From Halobacteriales archaeon (GTDB lineage Archaea > Halobacteriota > Halobacteria > Halobacteriales > SKSH01): 9,286 bases of DNA. This document shows positions 1 through 7,862 of this stretch, piece by piece; position 1 is the first letter of the stretch; each line of letters opens with the position of its first letter. Below the pieces are notes generated by a model, which ran no database searches, was not told the DNA's origin, and saw only the letters and a program-made list of their open reading frames with translations. The stretch covers positions 1-9,286 of the forward strand of contig SKSH01000106.1 in NCBI GenBank assembly GCA_007118075.1, given 5' to 3'. Position numbers and translations under genes: made by a program.

Positions 1-336
1 ACCGCTGGAGTATCCTTGGACAAGGGTTGCTTCGTGGGGCAGGAGGTGGTCGCAAGAATTGCGAACCTCACCGCACCACGCGACCGGTTGGTGGGACTGC
101 TCTCCGAGGAGCCCATCGAGGATGGATCGACCGTCCAGACAAGCCTCGGACGGGATGGATTGGTGACGAGGAGCGCCTATTCACAACAGTTGAACACACC
201 GGTTGCCATGGCAGTGGCACCTGCTTCGATTGAACATGGTGACTCGGTCAGTGTGGACGGCATCGATGCTCAGATACATCAACTACCGTTTATCGAGACG
301 AGCATCCGCTCTGGTCGAGTCCCGACATACGATTGA
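1..336 (+). CDS. YgfZ/GcvT-like folate-binding protein, C-terminal part (5' truncated by the window edge)
   Basis: The reading frame is open from base 1 and ends at TGA 334-336, so this is the last 111 residues of a longer protein. Near the left edge it carries KGCFVGQE, a variant of the KGCYxGQE signature of the YgfZ/CAF17/GcvT-like family. The rest fits the C-terminal beta-barrel of that family. Relatives bind tetrahydrofolate; some are glycine-cleavage aminomethyltransferases, and the YgfZ branch supports Fe-S enzyme maturation. The signature favours the YgfZ-like branch, but the N-terminal folate-binding part is outside the window, so the exact role stays open. A TTG at 16-18 is in frame but lies just before the signature and is not the real start. 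The gene converges on the flavoprotein gene with one base between stops, so the two transcripts must overlap at their 3' ends. Confidence 0.85.
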   Translation, partial: TAGVSLDKGCFVGQEVVARIANLTAPRDRLVGLLSEEPIEDGSTVQTSLGRDGLVTRSAYSQQLNTPVAMAVAPASIEHGDSVSVDGIDAQIHQLPFIETSIRSGRVPTYD

Positions 337-337
337 T

Positions 338-1423
338 TCAGCGAGAGAACAGCTTCGTGAGATGACGCCGGCTGAAGAAACTTGTGGGCTCATCCATGTG
401 GACGCCGATCTCCCCGCTCATCAGCCAGAGACCTATCCGTTGAATCGGGGTCGGGAGCGAGTAGCACCGGCGGATGAGCGCACCGAGGCGGATCTCTCGG
501 CTGATATCCGCCCGCCAGGCCTGTTCGTAGGCAGCCAGCGTCGACGGATCGGTCGGATCGACTGTCGACACGGCATTGTCCGCCGATCGCATCCCATAGA
601 GGATTCCACCGCCCGTGAACGGTTTCGTCTGTGCAGCCGCGTCACCGATCAAGAACACACGCCCGTCGGTGACACGAGCTGGCGGACCGATTGGGATCAA
701 CCCGGAACACCGTGTCACAAGTTCGACGTCATACCCATCGACGAACGAATCGAGTAGTTCGGCTGCATCGGTCGAATCCGGTGGTACCGCAAGCCCGTAC
801 TCGACCCCAGCCTCACCACGTGGTATCCGCCAGGCGAAGAACCGATCGACCGTGAGATGGACATCGACGAAGTCGTCGAAGTCGACCTCGTCACTGAAGC
901 CGAGGACCCCATGTAGGGTCTCACGAGGCTCGGAGAGCCCAACGGTGCGTCGGACCCTCGATGCCGGTCCATCACAGCCGACGACCATCCGAGCGCTGAG
1001 CGGTTGCGGTGAAGCATCGCCACCGAGATGCACGTCGACGTGCGCTTCGTTGACCTCAAGATTGGTCATCGGGGTCTGCGTGTGCAATACTGCCCCAGCA
1101 TCAACCGCAGCCTCAGCGAGCATTCGATCGAGCTCGACCCGATCGATGACATTGGAGATCGGTTCACGTTTGTAGAATTTGTAGGCCTTGCTCCCTGGAC
1201 CACCGAGGTGGAATCTGGCCCCGTAGATCTCGTTCTGGAGCAGGCGATCTCTGGCGCCATCGGGGGTGAACGACCAGATATCGGTGCTGACATGGCCAGA
1301 GCACGCAAGCGGTGGCCCGGGTTCTCCTCGTTCGACGACGGCGACGTCGGCACCTGCTTCGCTGGCCTTCCGAGCAAAGCGTGAACCAGGTGGACCGGCA
1401 CCAACGACGACGAAGTCGTGCAT
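338..1423 (-). CDS. Geranylgeranyl-reductase-family FAD-dependent oxidoreductase
   Basis: A flavoprotein of about 361 residues. The N-terminal Rossmann motif GAGPPGSRFA (residues 8-17) is followed by an acidic residue, VVERG (E31), that would bind the FAD ribose. PLACSGH (38-44) contains the Cys found near this position in the family. GCDGPASR lies near residue 140-150, and a second FAD motif, FLIGDAAAQTKPFTGGGI, near 255-270. This is the layout of geranylgeranyl reductases, which in archaea saturate isoprenoid chains of membrane lipids or quinones. Haloarchaea hold several paralogues, so the substrate cannot be named. Three further in-frame ATGs lie upstream (1432, 1459, 1471). I chose 1423 because family members usually begin with a few residues before the FVVVG strand. 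No SD sequence or TATA box clearly decides it. It lies 56 bases behind the VOC gene (8 if the 1471 start is used) and is probably cotranscribed with it. Confidence 0.85.
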   Translation of the reverse strand: MHDFVVVGAGPPGSRFARKASEAGADVAVVERGEPGPPLACSGHVSTDIWSFTPDGARDRLLQNEIYGARFHLGGPGSKAYKFYKREPISNVIDRVELDRMLAEAAVDAGAVLHTQTPMTNLEVNEAHVDVHLGGDASPQPLSARMVVGCDGPASRVRRTVGLSEPRETLHGVLGFSDEVDFDDFVDVHLTVDRFFAWRIPRGEAGVEYGLAVPPDSTDAAELLDSFVDGYDVELVTRCSGLIPIGPPARVTDGRVFLIGDAAAQTKPFTGGGILYGMRSADNAVSTVDPTDPSTLAAYEQAWRADISREIRLGALIRRCYSLPTPIQRIGLWLMSGEIGVHMDEPTSFFSRRHLTKLFSR

Positions 1424-1479
1424 CACGCTCATGTGTTGGGCCACGCTCCTACTAGGCATTGCCGAATCCATTCCAATGG

Positions 1480-2289
1480 TTATCGTTGGCGAAATCGGAT
1501 CACGATGCCGTCGGGATCTTGCAGTACCAATTCGCCTTCATCGATGGTCTCATCGGTATGTCTTGCAACCGCTTTTAGGGCTCTCCGTGTCGGTACCTCG
1601 ATGATGAATCCTTTGAGACCGACTCCGCTCGCTGGCTCGCTTCGACCACCCCAGGTGTTGAACCCGATGTGATGGTGGTAGTCGCCAGCAGCGACGAACC
1701 TTGCTCCACGACGTCGGTCACGTTCGGTGAACCCAAGCTCGTCGATGTAGAAGGATGCGCTCTTTTCGAGATCGGTCACCTCGAGGTGGATATGGCCCAT
1801 GTCGGATTCCGGTGGGAGTTCATCGCGCCCACCGTCGCCGGTCAGAAGGCTATCGAGATCGAGCGGCTGAGTGGTCATATCGACGCCACCGTTGGTGGTC
1901 GGCCATTGAGCACGTGGCCGATCTACATACACCTCGACTCCGTTACCGACTGGATCACGACCGTAGAGTGCTTCGCTGACGCCGTGGTCTGATGCGCCGG
2001 CCAAACGATCGGCATCGACCATCCGACGGGCGACTGAGGCAAGGGCGTCGTTGGTGGGTACCCTGATAGCGAGGTGGAACAGCCCGGCTGCTTCAGGAGG
2101 TCTCGGACCCAGTTCAGGACGTTCGAGCAATCTGATGAGCGGTTGACCATCGACCCCGAGATCGATCCATCGAGGTTCGTCGGCCACCGTTCGCAGACCG
2201 ATAACCGATCGGTAAAAGTCGAGGACCGTAGCCGATGATTCGATGCTGAGGTCGACTCGACCGATCCCGGTCGTCGGTGGAAGTATCAC
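1480..2289 (-). CDS. VOC/glyoxalase-fold protein, CatE (catechol 2,3-dioxygenase)-like
   Basis: About 269 residues with two vicinal-oxygen-chelate halves (roughly 8-125 and 163-269). The pattern follows the CatE/YfiE group: FHLAIRVP (H72), SEALYGRDP (105-113), VEVYVDRP (E119), then GHIHLEV (165-171) and YHHHIGFNTWGG (204-215). H72 and E119 are two of the usual three metal ligands in the first half. The first-strand position is D13 rather than His. The second half keeps H168 and the HHH run but lacks the terminal Glu, as I recall is common in this group. Relatives include extradiol dioxygenases and proteins of unknown substrate, so the reaction is not assigned. The start GTG at 2289 overlaps the propeller stop as GTGA, and GGAG at 2300-2303 lies 10 bases upstream. 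GTG 2292, one codon earlier, is also possible. A longer frame from 2364 reaches into the propeller gene and is unlikely. Confidence 0.85.
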   Translation of the reverse strand: MILPPTTGIGRVDLSIESSATVLDFYRSVIGLRTVADEPRWIDLGVDGQPLIRLLERPELGPRPPEAAGLFHLAIRVPTNDALASVARRMVDADRLAGASDHGVSEALYGRDPVGNGVEVYVDRPRAQWPTTNGGVDMTTQPLDLDSLLTGDGGRDELPPESDMGHIHLEVTDLEKSASFYIDELGFTERDRRRGARFVAAGDYHHHIGFNTWGGRSEPASGVGLKGFIIEVPTRRALKAVARHTDETIDEGELVLQDPDGIVIRFRQR

Positions 2290-3293
2290 CACGAACACAC
2301 TCCGAGACCACGAGGAAGGTCCCCCTTGAGGCGACCAGGGACCTCGATGTCCAATTCCTCCCACGACTGCCCGGCATCGGTGGATTGGAAAATCCCGTCA
2401 TCGGTTGCAGCGAAAAACTCACCACTGGTCTGACCGGCAGACAACACGGCACGGCGATGGCCTGGACCGGTCGGCACCCCACGTCCGTCGAGGCGTTCCC
2501 ATGCGGTAGATCCCGTCTGCCGGTAGAGGTATGCCTCTCCAGGTTCGCGATGGGCGTTCGATGCTCCACTGGCGGCAGATATGACGACCGTATCTGGATC
2601 TTCGGGATCGACAGCGAGTCCCCAGACATACCCATGGTCGAGTCCCTCGTGATGCTCTACCCACGAAACCCCGAAGTCAACTGACTCTGCGTATCCATCT
2701 CCAGCCGCGGAATAGACCTTTCCAGGCGCCTTTGGATTGGTCGCGAGGGTGTGGTTGTCGATCCGGCTACCGTTCGGCCGGTCGATCCACGTCTCTCCGC
2801 CATCTGGGGTCACCACCAATGCACCGGCCTCGATGCCGAGGTAGAGGCGCTCTGGGTCATTTGGATCTGGTTCGATCCACCTGACGTGGTGTGTGTCAGG
2901 CCGTGGGGGGAACGACCAACGAGCTGCTGAGGGTACCTCATCGAGGCCAGGGATGGCGCTCCAGGATTCACCACCATCATCGCTGCGATAGAGCTGGCTC
3001 GGTTCTGTTCCTGCATAGAGTCGGTCGGGATTGACCGGATCGACGGCGAGCGATGTCACCGATTCCGGTCTGATCGAGCCGTTGCGGATCTGCTCGAAAT
3101 GATCACCGCCATCCTCGCTCAGATGAAGCCCGCCCTCATAGCAACCGACAAGGATTCGATCTTCACGACGGCCATCGAGCAATACACAACCTGGCCGACC
3201 GGTCAGCCGATGGGAGATGGGTTCCCAATCGGTCCCCTCTCCATCAGCAACGAGCACCCCCGACGCAGTCGCGAGCACGATCCGTTTGGTCAT
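2286..3293 (-). CDS. Asp-box (BNR/sialidase-type) beta-propeller protein, cytosolic
   Basis: 335 residues, starting at ATG 3293. It contains five clear Asp-boxes of the form S/T-x-D-x-G-x-x-W/F: residues 59-66 (SEDGGDHF), 104-111 (SDDGGESW), 162-169 (TPDGGETW), 204-211 (SVDFGVSW) and 304-311 (STDAGQSW). Between them are recurring strands such as VDPVNPDRLYAGTE (84-97) and PDPNDPERLYLGIE (142-155). Spacing suggests six or seven blades, the fold of sialidases, of the PSII assembly factor Ycf48/HCF136 and of vacuolar sorting receptors. There is no signal peptide or lipobox: the N-terminus MTKRIVLATASGVLVAD runs straight into the first blade. A secreted glycosidase is therefore unlikely, and a binding or scaffold role is possible. 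The function is unknown. It sits 41 bases behind uvrA with its own TATA-like box and overlaps the VOC gene by 4 bases, so those two products are probably made together. Confidence 0.85.
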   Translation of the reverse strand: MTKRIVLATASGVLVADGEGTDWEPISHRLTGRPGCVLLDGRREDRILVGCYEGGLHLSEDGGDHFEQIRNGSIRPESVTSLAVDPVNPDRLYAGTEPSQLYRSDDGGESWSAIPGLDEVPSAARWSFPPRPDTHHVRWIEPDPNDPERLYLGIEAGALVVTPDGGETWIDRPNGSRIDNHTLATNPKAPGKVYSAAGDGYAESVDFGVSWVEHHEGLDHGYVWGLAVDPEDPDTVVISAASGASNAHREPGEAYLYRQTGSTAWERLDGRGVPTGPGHRRAVLSAGQTSGEFFAATDDGIFQSTDAGQSWEELDIEVPGRLKGDLPRGLGVCSW

Positions 3294-3320
3294 CTCGAAC
3301 TATACTACGCTTCGTGCCGG

Positions 3321-3326
3321 TAAAAG
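3321..3326 (-). promoter_or_regulatory. TATA-like box for the propeller gene
   Basis: On the minus strand this reads CTTTTA within TCCTTTTACCGG, centred about 30 bases before the ATG at 3293. That spacing would place transcription start at or just before the start codon, giving a leaderless mRNA. It lies in the 41-base gap behind uvrA. The T-run could equally help end uvrA transcripts. Seen by eye only. Confidence 0.45.
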
Positions 3327-3334
3327 GACCTGAG

Positions 3335-6280
3335 TCAATCACCAGCCGCTGAGGGCACCAATCGATCCGATCTGGGTCCCTCAAGGTCTACGGCTGGTAG
3401 CAGGTCACGGAGGTAGCGACCGGTGTGAGATGCTTCGATCTGGGCTACCTCTTCGGGAGTCCCTTCCGCGATGACTGCACCACCGGCGTCACCACCCTCT
3501 GGACCGAGGTCGATGACGTGGTCGGCATTTTTGACCAGGTCGAGCTCATGTTCGATGACGACGACGGTGTTTCCAGCATCGACCAACCGATGGAGCACTT
3601 CGATGAGTTTTCGTTCGTCTGCAGAGTGAAGTCCGGTCGTCGGCTCATCGAGGAGGTAGAGTGTCTCACCACCGTGTGTCTTCCCGAGTTCCTCTGCGAG
3701 TTTGATACGTTGTGCCTCCCCGCCTGAGAGGGTGGTCGATGGTTGTCCCAGACGCATATATCCGAGTCCGACGTCAAAGAGCAGCTGGAGCCGTCGGGTG
3801 ATCGCCTCATCGTGCTCGAAGAACTCCAGTGCTTCCTCGACCGACATGTCGAGGACGTCAGCGATGGTGGCTCCTTTGTAGGTGACCTCGAGCGTGGCAT
3901 CGTTGTACCGAGCCCCATCGCATGTCTCACATGGGACGTGAACATCTGACAGGAAGTTCATGTCGATGGTGACCGTCCCCTGCCCGCCACAATCCTCACA
4001 GCGGCCTCCCTTGACGTTGAACGAAAAACGACCTCGGTCATAGCCCCGCTGTCTGGCGAGCTTCGTCTCGGCGAACCGTTCACGGATGTAATCGAAGACA
4101 CCGGTGTAGGTAGCCGGGTTCGACCTCGGTGTCCTGCCGATCGGACTCTGATCGATGAGTCTCGCACTCTCGATCTGCTCGAGTCCCTTGATGTTGTCGT
4201 GATCACCGGGATCGACGCTCGTGTTGCCATGCATCTCTCGGGCGATGGCCTTGTAGAGCACGTCGTGCATGAGGGTCGATTTCCCCGAACCGCTGACCCC
4301 CGTGATGGCGACGAACAGTTCGAGCGGGATCGATACATCGACATCCCTGAGGTTGTGCTGGCGAGCACCGTGGATGATGATCTCGCCATCTGATTCACGA
4401 CGCTCGTCCGGAACGGGAATTTGCCGGCGTCCGGCAAGGTAGTCCCCGGTGATGCTCGAAGAGGCTTCGATAATGTCGTCGAATGGACCGGCGGCGACCA
4501 CCTCCCCCCCGCGCTTTCCTGGGCCTGGGCCAAGATCGATGACGTGATCGGCGCGCCGCATCGTCTCGTCGTCGTGTTCGACGACGAGCAGTGTGTTACC
4601 GAGGTCTCGAAGCTCCTCCAGTGTGTTCAAGAGCCGATCATTGTCCCGTTGATGTAAGCCAATCGAGGGCTCATCGAGCACATACAACACCCCAACCAGA
4701 CCGGAACCGATCTGCGTTGCCAGTCGGATCCGCTGGCTCTCTCCTCCCGAGAGGGTTGAGGCCTCTCGATCCAAGGTGAGATACTCAAGCCCGACCTCGC
4801 ACATGAATCCCAGGCGCTGACGGATCTCCTTGAGGATCTCTTCGGCGATCGTCTTGTCCCGTTCAGACAGTGAGGCTTCGAGTCCCTCGAAATGCTCGAG
4901 TGCATCGCCGATGGCAAGTTGGTTCACCGCGTCGATGGTGACCCCTACCACCTCCACCGATCGACTGGCGGGCCTGAGCCTGGTCCCTTCGCACTCTGGA
5001 CAGGTCGTGACCGCCATGTAATCCTCGATATGCTCACGGGTCCCCTGACTCTCGGTCTCGAGGTATCGACGTTCGAGGTTCGGGATGACTCCCTCAAACG
5101 GTTTTTGTTTCTCTCGCGATCCAGATCGGGTCTGACGCTTGAACAGGACCGATTCTGCCGTCCCGTATAAGAACGCCTCTTGGACGGATGGATTGATCTC
5201 GTGCCAGGGGGTGTCGAGTTCGACCCCGAAGTGGGCGGCCACCGCATTGAGCTGGTGGCGGTAGTACGAGCGGCCATAGCTCCACGGTTCGAAGACGTGG
5301 CGAAGCGGCTTATCGGGGTCTTGGATGACGAGTGATTCATCGACCTCCTTGGTCACCCCGAGTCCCTCACAGGCTGGACATGCCCCATGTGGACTGTTGA
5401 AAGAGAAGCTCCTGGTCTCGATCTCTGGGAAATCGATATGACAGCTTGGACAGGCGAGTGCCTCGGAGAATTCGACGACAAGTCGGTCGTCTCCGGCACC
5501 GCCGAGCGCTCCGGTCGAACGGGCTTCTCGACCGAGGTCGACTCTGCCTTCTGGTATCTCTGGGACGATCAGTTTCAGGACACCGTCAGCCTCTATCAAT
5601 GCTGTCTCGACGCTATCGGTGATACGAGCTCGATCAGCTGCTCTGACAACCACACGGTCGACGATGACGTCGATGGTGTGGTCGTAGTTCTCATCGAGGG
5701 TTGGTCGATCGACGGCGAGGTCGAACGGCTCACCATCCACCTCGACCCGACTGTACCCATCCCCGACAAGCTCATCGAAGAGATCTTCGAAGGCACCCTT
5801 TTGATCTCGCACCACTGGTGCTGCGATCTTGACCCTCGTCCCCTCGGGAAGCTCAAACAATCGCTGTACCATCTGTTCTGCACTCTGCTCACCGACGGGC
5901 ATACCACACTCCGGGCAGTGTGGTTCGCCGACGCGAGCGTAGAGTAATCTGAGGTAATCATGCAACTCGGTGACGGTTCCGACGGTCGACCGGGGGTTGT
6001 TCGCCGCGGCCTTCTGATCGATCGAGATGGCCGGGCTGAGTCCCTCGACCGCCTCGACCTGTGGTTTGTCCATCTGCCCCAGGAAGTTCCGTGCATATGC
6101 TGAGAGGCTCTCGATGTACCGGCGCTGTCCCTCGGCGTAGACGGTCTCGAACGCGAGGGATGATTTCCCTGATCCAGAAAGTCCCGTCACGACGGTGAAC
6201 TGATCTCGAGGGATATCCACGTCGAGGTCTTTCAGGTTGTTCTCAGCAGCTCCCTTGACCTCGATGCGGTCGGTCGGCAT
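3335..6280 (-). CDS. uvrA: UvrABC excinuclease subunit A (DNA damage recognition ATPase)
   Basis: 981 residues, full family length. UvrA dimerises, hydrolyses ATP and, with UvrB, finds bulky DNA lesions in nucleotide excision repair in the cytoplasm. The domain order is intact. Walker A1 GLSGSGKSS is at 33-41. The first zinc module has CPSC and CPAC pairs near 275 and 300, separated by the conserved FSFNSPHGAC segment. Signature LSGGESQRIRLA is near 508, followed by Walker B YVLDEPSIGLH. Walker A2 GVSGSGKST is near 659. The second zinc module CEDC...CETC spans about 757-785, then LSGGEAQRIKLAEE near 848 and YLLDEPTTGLH. An extra HCPEC pair at 121-125 is also present. ATG 6280 is well supported because IEVKGAAENNLKD follows directly, as in relatives. 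Haloarchaeal UvrA is of bacterial type and thought to be an old acquisition. A TATA-like box 30 bases upstream suggests transcription independent of the MATE gene. Confidence 0.98.
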   Translation of the reverse strand: MPTDRIEVKGAAENNLKDLDVDIPRDQFTVVTGLSGSGKSSLAFETVYAEGQRRYIESLSAYARNFLGQMDKPQVEAVEGLSPAISIDQKAAANNPRSTVGTVTELHDYLRLLYARVGEPHCPECGMPVGEQSAEQMVQRLFELPEGTRVKIAAPVVRDQKGAFEDLFDELVGDGYSRVEVDGEPFDLAVDRPTLDENYDHTIDVIVDRVVVRAADRARITDSVETALIEADGVLKLIVPEIPEGRVDLGREARSTGALGGAGDDRLVVEFSEALACPSCHIDFPEIETRSFSFNSPHGACPACEGLGVTKEVDESLVIQDPDKPLRHVFEPWSYGRSYYRHQLNAVAAHFGVELDTPWHEINPSVQEAFLYGTAESVLFKRQTRSGSREKQKPFEGVIPNLERRYLETESQGTREHIEDYMAVTTCPECEGTRLRPASRSVEVVGVTIDAVNQLAIGDALEHFEGLEASLSERDKTIAEEILKEIRQRLGFMCEVGLEYLTLDREASTLSGGESQRIRLATQIGSGLVGVLYVLDEPSIGLHQRDNDRLLNTLEELRDLGNTLLVVEHDDETMRRADHVIDLGPGPGKRGGEVVAAGPFDDIIEASSSITGDYLAGRRQIPVPDERRESDGEIIIHGARQHNLRDVDVSIPLELFVAITGVSGSGKSTLMHDVLYKAIAREMHGNTSVDPGDHDNIKGLEQIESARLIDQSPIGRTPRSNPATYTGVFDYIRERFAETKLARQRGYDRGRFSFNVKGGRCEDCGGQGTVTIDMNFLSDVHVPCETCDGARYNDATLEVTYKGATIADVLDMSVEEALEFFEHDEAITRRLQLLFDVGLGYMRLGQPSTTLSGGEAQRIKLAEELGKTHGGETLYLLDEPTTGLHSADERKLIEVLHRLVDAGNTVVVIEHELDLVKNADHVIDLGPEGGDAGGAVIAEGTPEEVAQIEASHTGRYLRDLLPAVDLEGPRSDRLVPSAAGD

Positions 6281-6306
6281 TCGAACGGTCTACGGTACAG
6301 TCCTGC

Positions 6307-6312
6307 CTATAC
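6307..6312 (-). promoter_or_regulatory. TATA-like box for uvrA
   Basis: The minus strand reads GTATAG inside GGGTATAGGC, centred about 30 bases before the uvrA ATG at 6280, in the 40-base gap after the MATE stop codon. The spacing matches a leaderless transcript, and no SD sequence is seen before the ATG. This implies that uvrA need not depend on read-through from the drug-export operon. Confidence 0.5.
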
Positions 6313-6320
6313 CCATCGGT

Positions 6321-7862
6321 TCAATCTGCTCCACTATTCGTGGAGCTAGGATTCCGGTCGACGATGCTGTCTGTCCACGTCCCCTGAGAGAACCAGATCC
6401 CGGTGATGATCGCCGCCGCGATGTACGAGACGGCAACGGCATACCAGACCCCGATAATACCGAGTCCCATCACCGTGATGAAGATATACGCGAGGGGGAG
6501 CCGCCAGAGCCAGAGCTCCTGGATTGAGAGCACCATCGCTGCACGGGTGCTCCCGCTGCCTCTGATCGCCCCGAGCATGATCTGAAATGCACCAAGGAAG
6601 AGGTACGCAGGGCCGGCAATCCAGATGTAATAGGCACCTATCTCGATCACCTCCTCGACCGGGACGGTCCCCTCTGGGTCTGCTTCGAGGAAGAACCCGA
6701 CGATGGCCTCAGCGTTCGGATACGCCAAGGCGATGACTACGGCAAACACCGCGGTGACGACCGCTGCACCGAGGGTGACCGAGCGCTTCGCTCGGTCGAC
6801 CTGTCGTGCACCAAGGTTCTGCCCGACGATGGTCTCGATCCCCCTCGAAAATCCAAGTGCCGGCAGGAACAACAGCGTCGAGAGTCGATTCACAATACCA
6901 TAGGCTGCGACGGCATCATCACCAGCGATGGCGATGATGGCTGTCAAGAGTGCCAATCCCCCAGCACGGGCACCCTGCTCAATGGCGATGGGAGCGCCGA
7001 TATTGATAATTGATTCGATGGTTTCACGCTTTGGGAGAAGGTCACCGAGCGCCGGTTGCAGCCCGACCCGTCCGTTGAATAGCAGATATAACCCGGCGAA
7101 TGCGGCGAAGCCACGAGCGATCAACGTCGCGACTGCAGCTCCCTCGATGCCCCACCCCTCGAATCCGGTGGCATCGAACAGACTCGCCTCGAGTGCCTCG
7201 AGGCCGAACCAGATGAACAGCGGATTATGCTCGAATCCGAGGATCAAGAACGGATCTAATACGACGTTGATACCGACGCTGAGGCCCATCAGATACAAGG
7301 GGGTCCTCGTGTCGCCCCATCCTCGAGAGAGGGCATCGAAGATGAAGAACCAGAACATCAGGACGACGCCGATGAAGATGATCCTCGTGTAGTTGACGGC
7401 CATCACGTACGGCGGTGTCCCCGGTGTCCCTCCGACGAGATCGACGAGGAGGGGGGTGGCGAAGTATCCGACCACCGCGAAGGCTGCTGCCACGAGCGTG
7501 ACGAACGAAAGCGTCTGCCCTGCGACATGATCTGTCGTTCGGAGATCGTCAGCACCCTTGTACTGGGCGACTAACACGGTCCCGGCAACGGTGAGGCCGC
7601 CACCGACGCTCACCATGAGGAAGATGATCGCCCAGGAATATGCGAGGGCGGTGACCGGATCTGCTCCGAGTCTACCGACCCAGTACGTATCGGCCAGATT
7701 GTATCCAACCTGGAGGAGTTGCGCGCCGACAATCGGAGCGGACAGCCAGAGCATCGGCTTGAATAGCGCTCCATTGACGACGTCCACCGACCGATCGGTT
7801 CCGCCCCGTGGACTGCCACCTGGTGGTGGGGCTTCCGACTCTCGCTCTGGTCCCGGTGTCAT
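6321..7862 (-). CDS. MATE family multidrug efflux transporter (NorM/DinF-like)
   Basis: 513 residues with about twelve hydrophobic segments, the length and layout of MATE antiporters, which use Na+ or H+ gradients to expel cationic drugs and other toxic compounds across the cytoplasmic membrane. After a hydrophilic, Pro/Gly-rich leader of about 30 residues, the first membrane segment holds YNLADTYWVGRLG (54-66). Its Asp58 sits where archaeal DinF-type MATEs have a functional Asp. LSRGWGDTRTPLYL near 180 and the second-lobe counterparts EQGAR, ARQVDRAKR and MLGAIRGSGSTRAAM are also typical. A soluble stretch around the FEHNPLFIWFGLEALEA region (about 210-235) extends one loop. The ATG overlaps the tetR stop as ATGA, and no clear SD precedes it, so translation is probably coupled to tetR. 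Expression should follow the tetR promoter and operator. The exported compound cannot be read from sequence. Confidence 0.95.
   Translation of the reverse strand: MTPGPERESEAPPPGGSPRGGTDRSVDVVNGALFKPMLWLSAPIVGAQLLQVGYNLADTYWVGRLGADPVTALAYSWAIIFLMVSVGGGLTVAGTVLVAQYKGADDLRTTDHVAGQTLSFVTLVAAAFAVVGYFATPLLVDLVGGTPGTPPYVMAVNYTRIIFIGVVLMFWFFIFDALSRGWGDTRTPLYLMGLSVGINVVLDPFLILGFEHNPLFIWFGLEALEASLFDATGFEGWGIEGAAVATLIARGFAAFAGLYLLFNGRVGLQPALGDLLPKRETIESIINIGAPIAIEQGARAGGLALLTAIIAIAGDDAVAAYGIVNRLSTLLFLPALGFSRGIETIVGQNLGARQVDRAKRSVTLGAAVVTAVFAVVIALAYPNAEAIVGFFLEADPEGTVPVEEVIEIGAYYIWIAGPAYLFLGAFQIMLGAIRGSGSTRAAMVLSIQELWLWRLPLAYIFITVMGLGIIGVWYAVAVSYIAAAIITGIWFSQGTWTDSIVDRNPSSTNSGAD

Noticed and set aside
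203..1175. Long + strand open frames opposite the flavoprotein gene (203-757 and 615-1175)
   Set aside because: They lie antisense to a gene with clear FAD motifs, have Ser/Arg/Thr-rich compositions unlike the acidic proteome, and match no family pattern.
1480..2289. Missing metal ligands in the second VOC half (no His at the fourth module's first strand, no terminal Glu) as evidence of a degenerate enzyme
   Set aside because: As I recall, CatE-like proteins generally keep a site in one half and only GHxHL plus HHHIGxNTW in the other, so this is probably normal for the family.
2290..2364. N-terminal extension of the VOC protein from ATG 2364
   Set aside because: It lies wholly within the propeller coding region, is not domain-like, and is replaced by a GTG start with a 4-base GTGA overlap.
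5387..5947. A 186-residue + strand open frame opposite uvrA, acidic in composition
   Set aside because: The acidic look comes from reading the complement of uvrA codons. The uvrA frame there is conserved, and no promoter or family pattern supports the antisense frame.
6928..7392. A 154-residue + strand open frame opposite the MATE gene
   Set aside because: Basic, Pro/Ser/Asn-rich translation of the antisense of membrane segments, with no recognisable domain.
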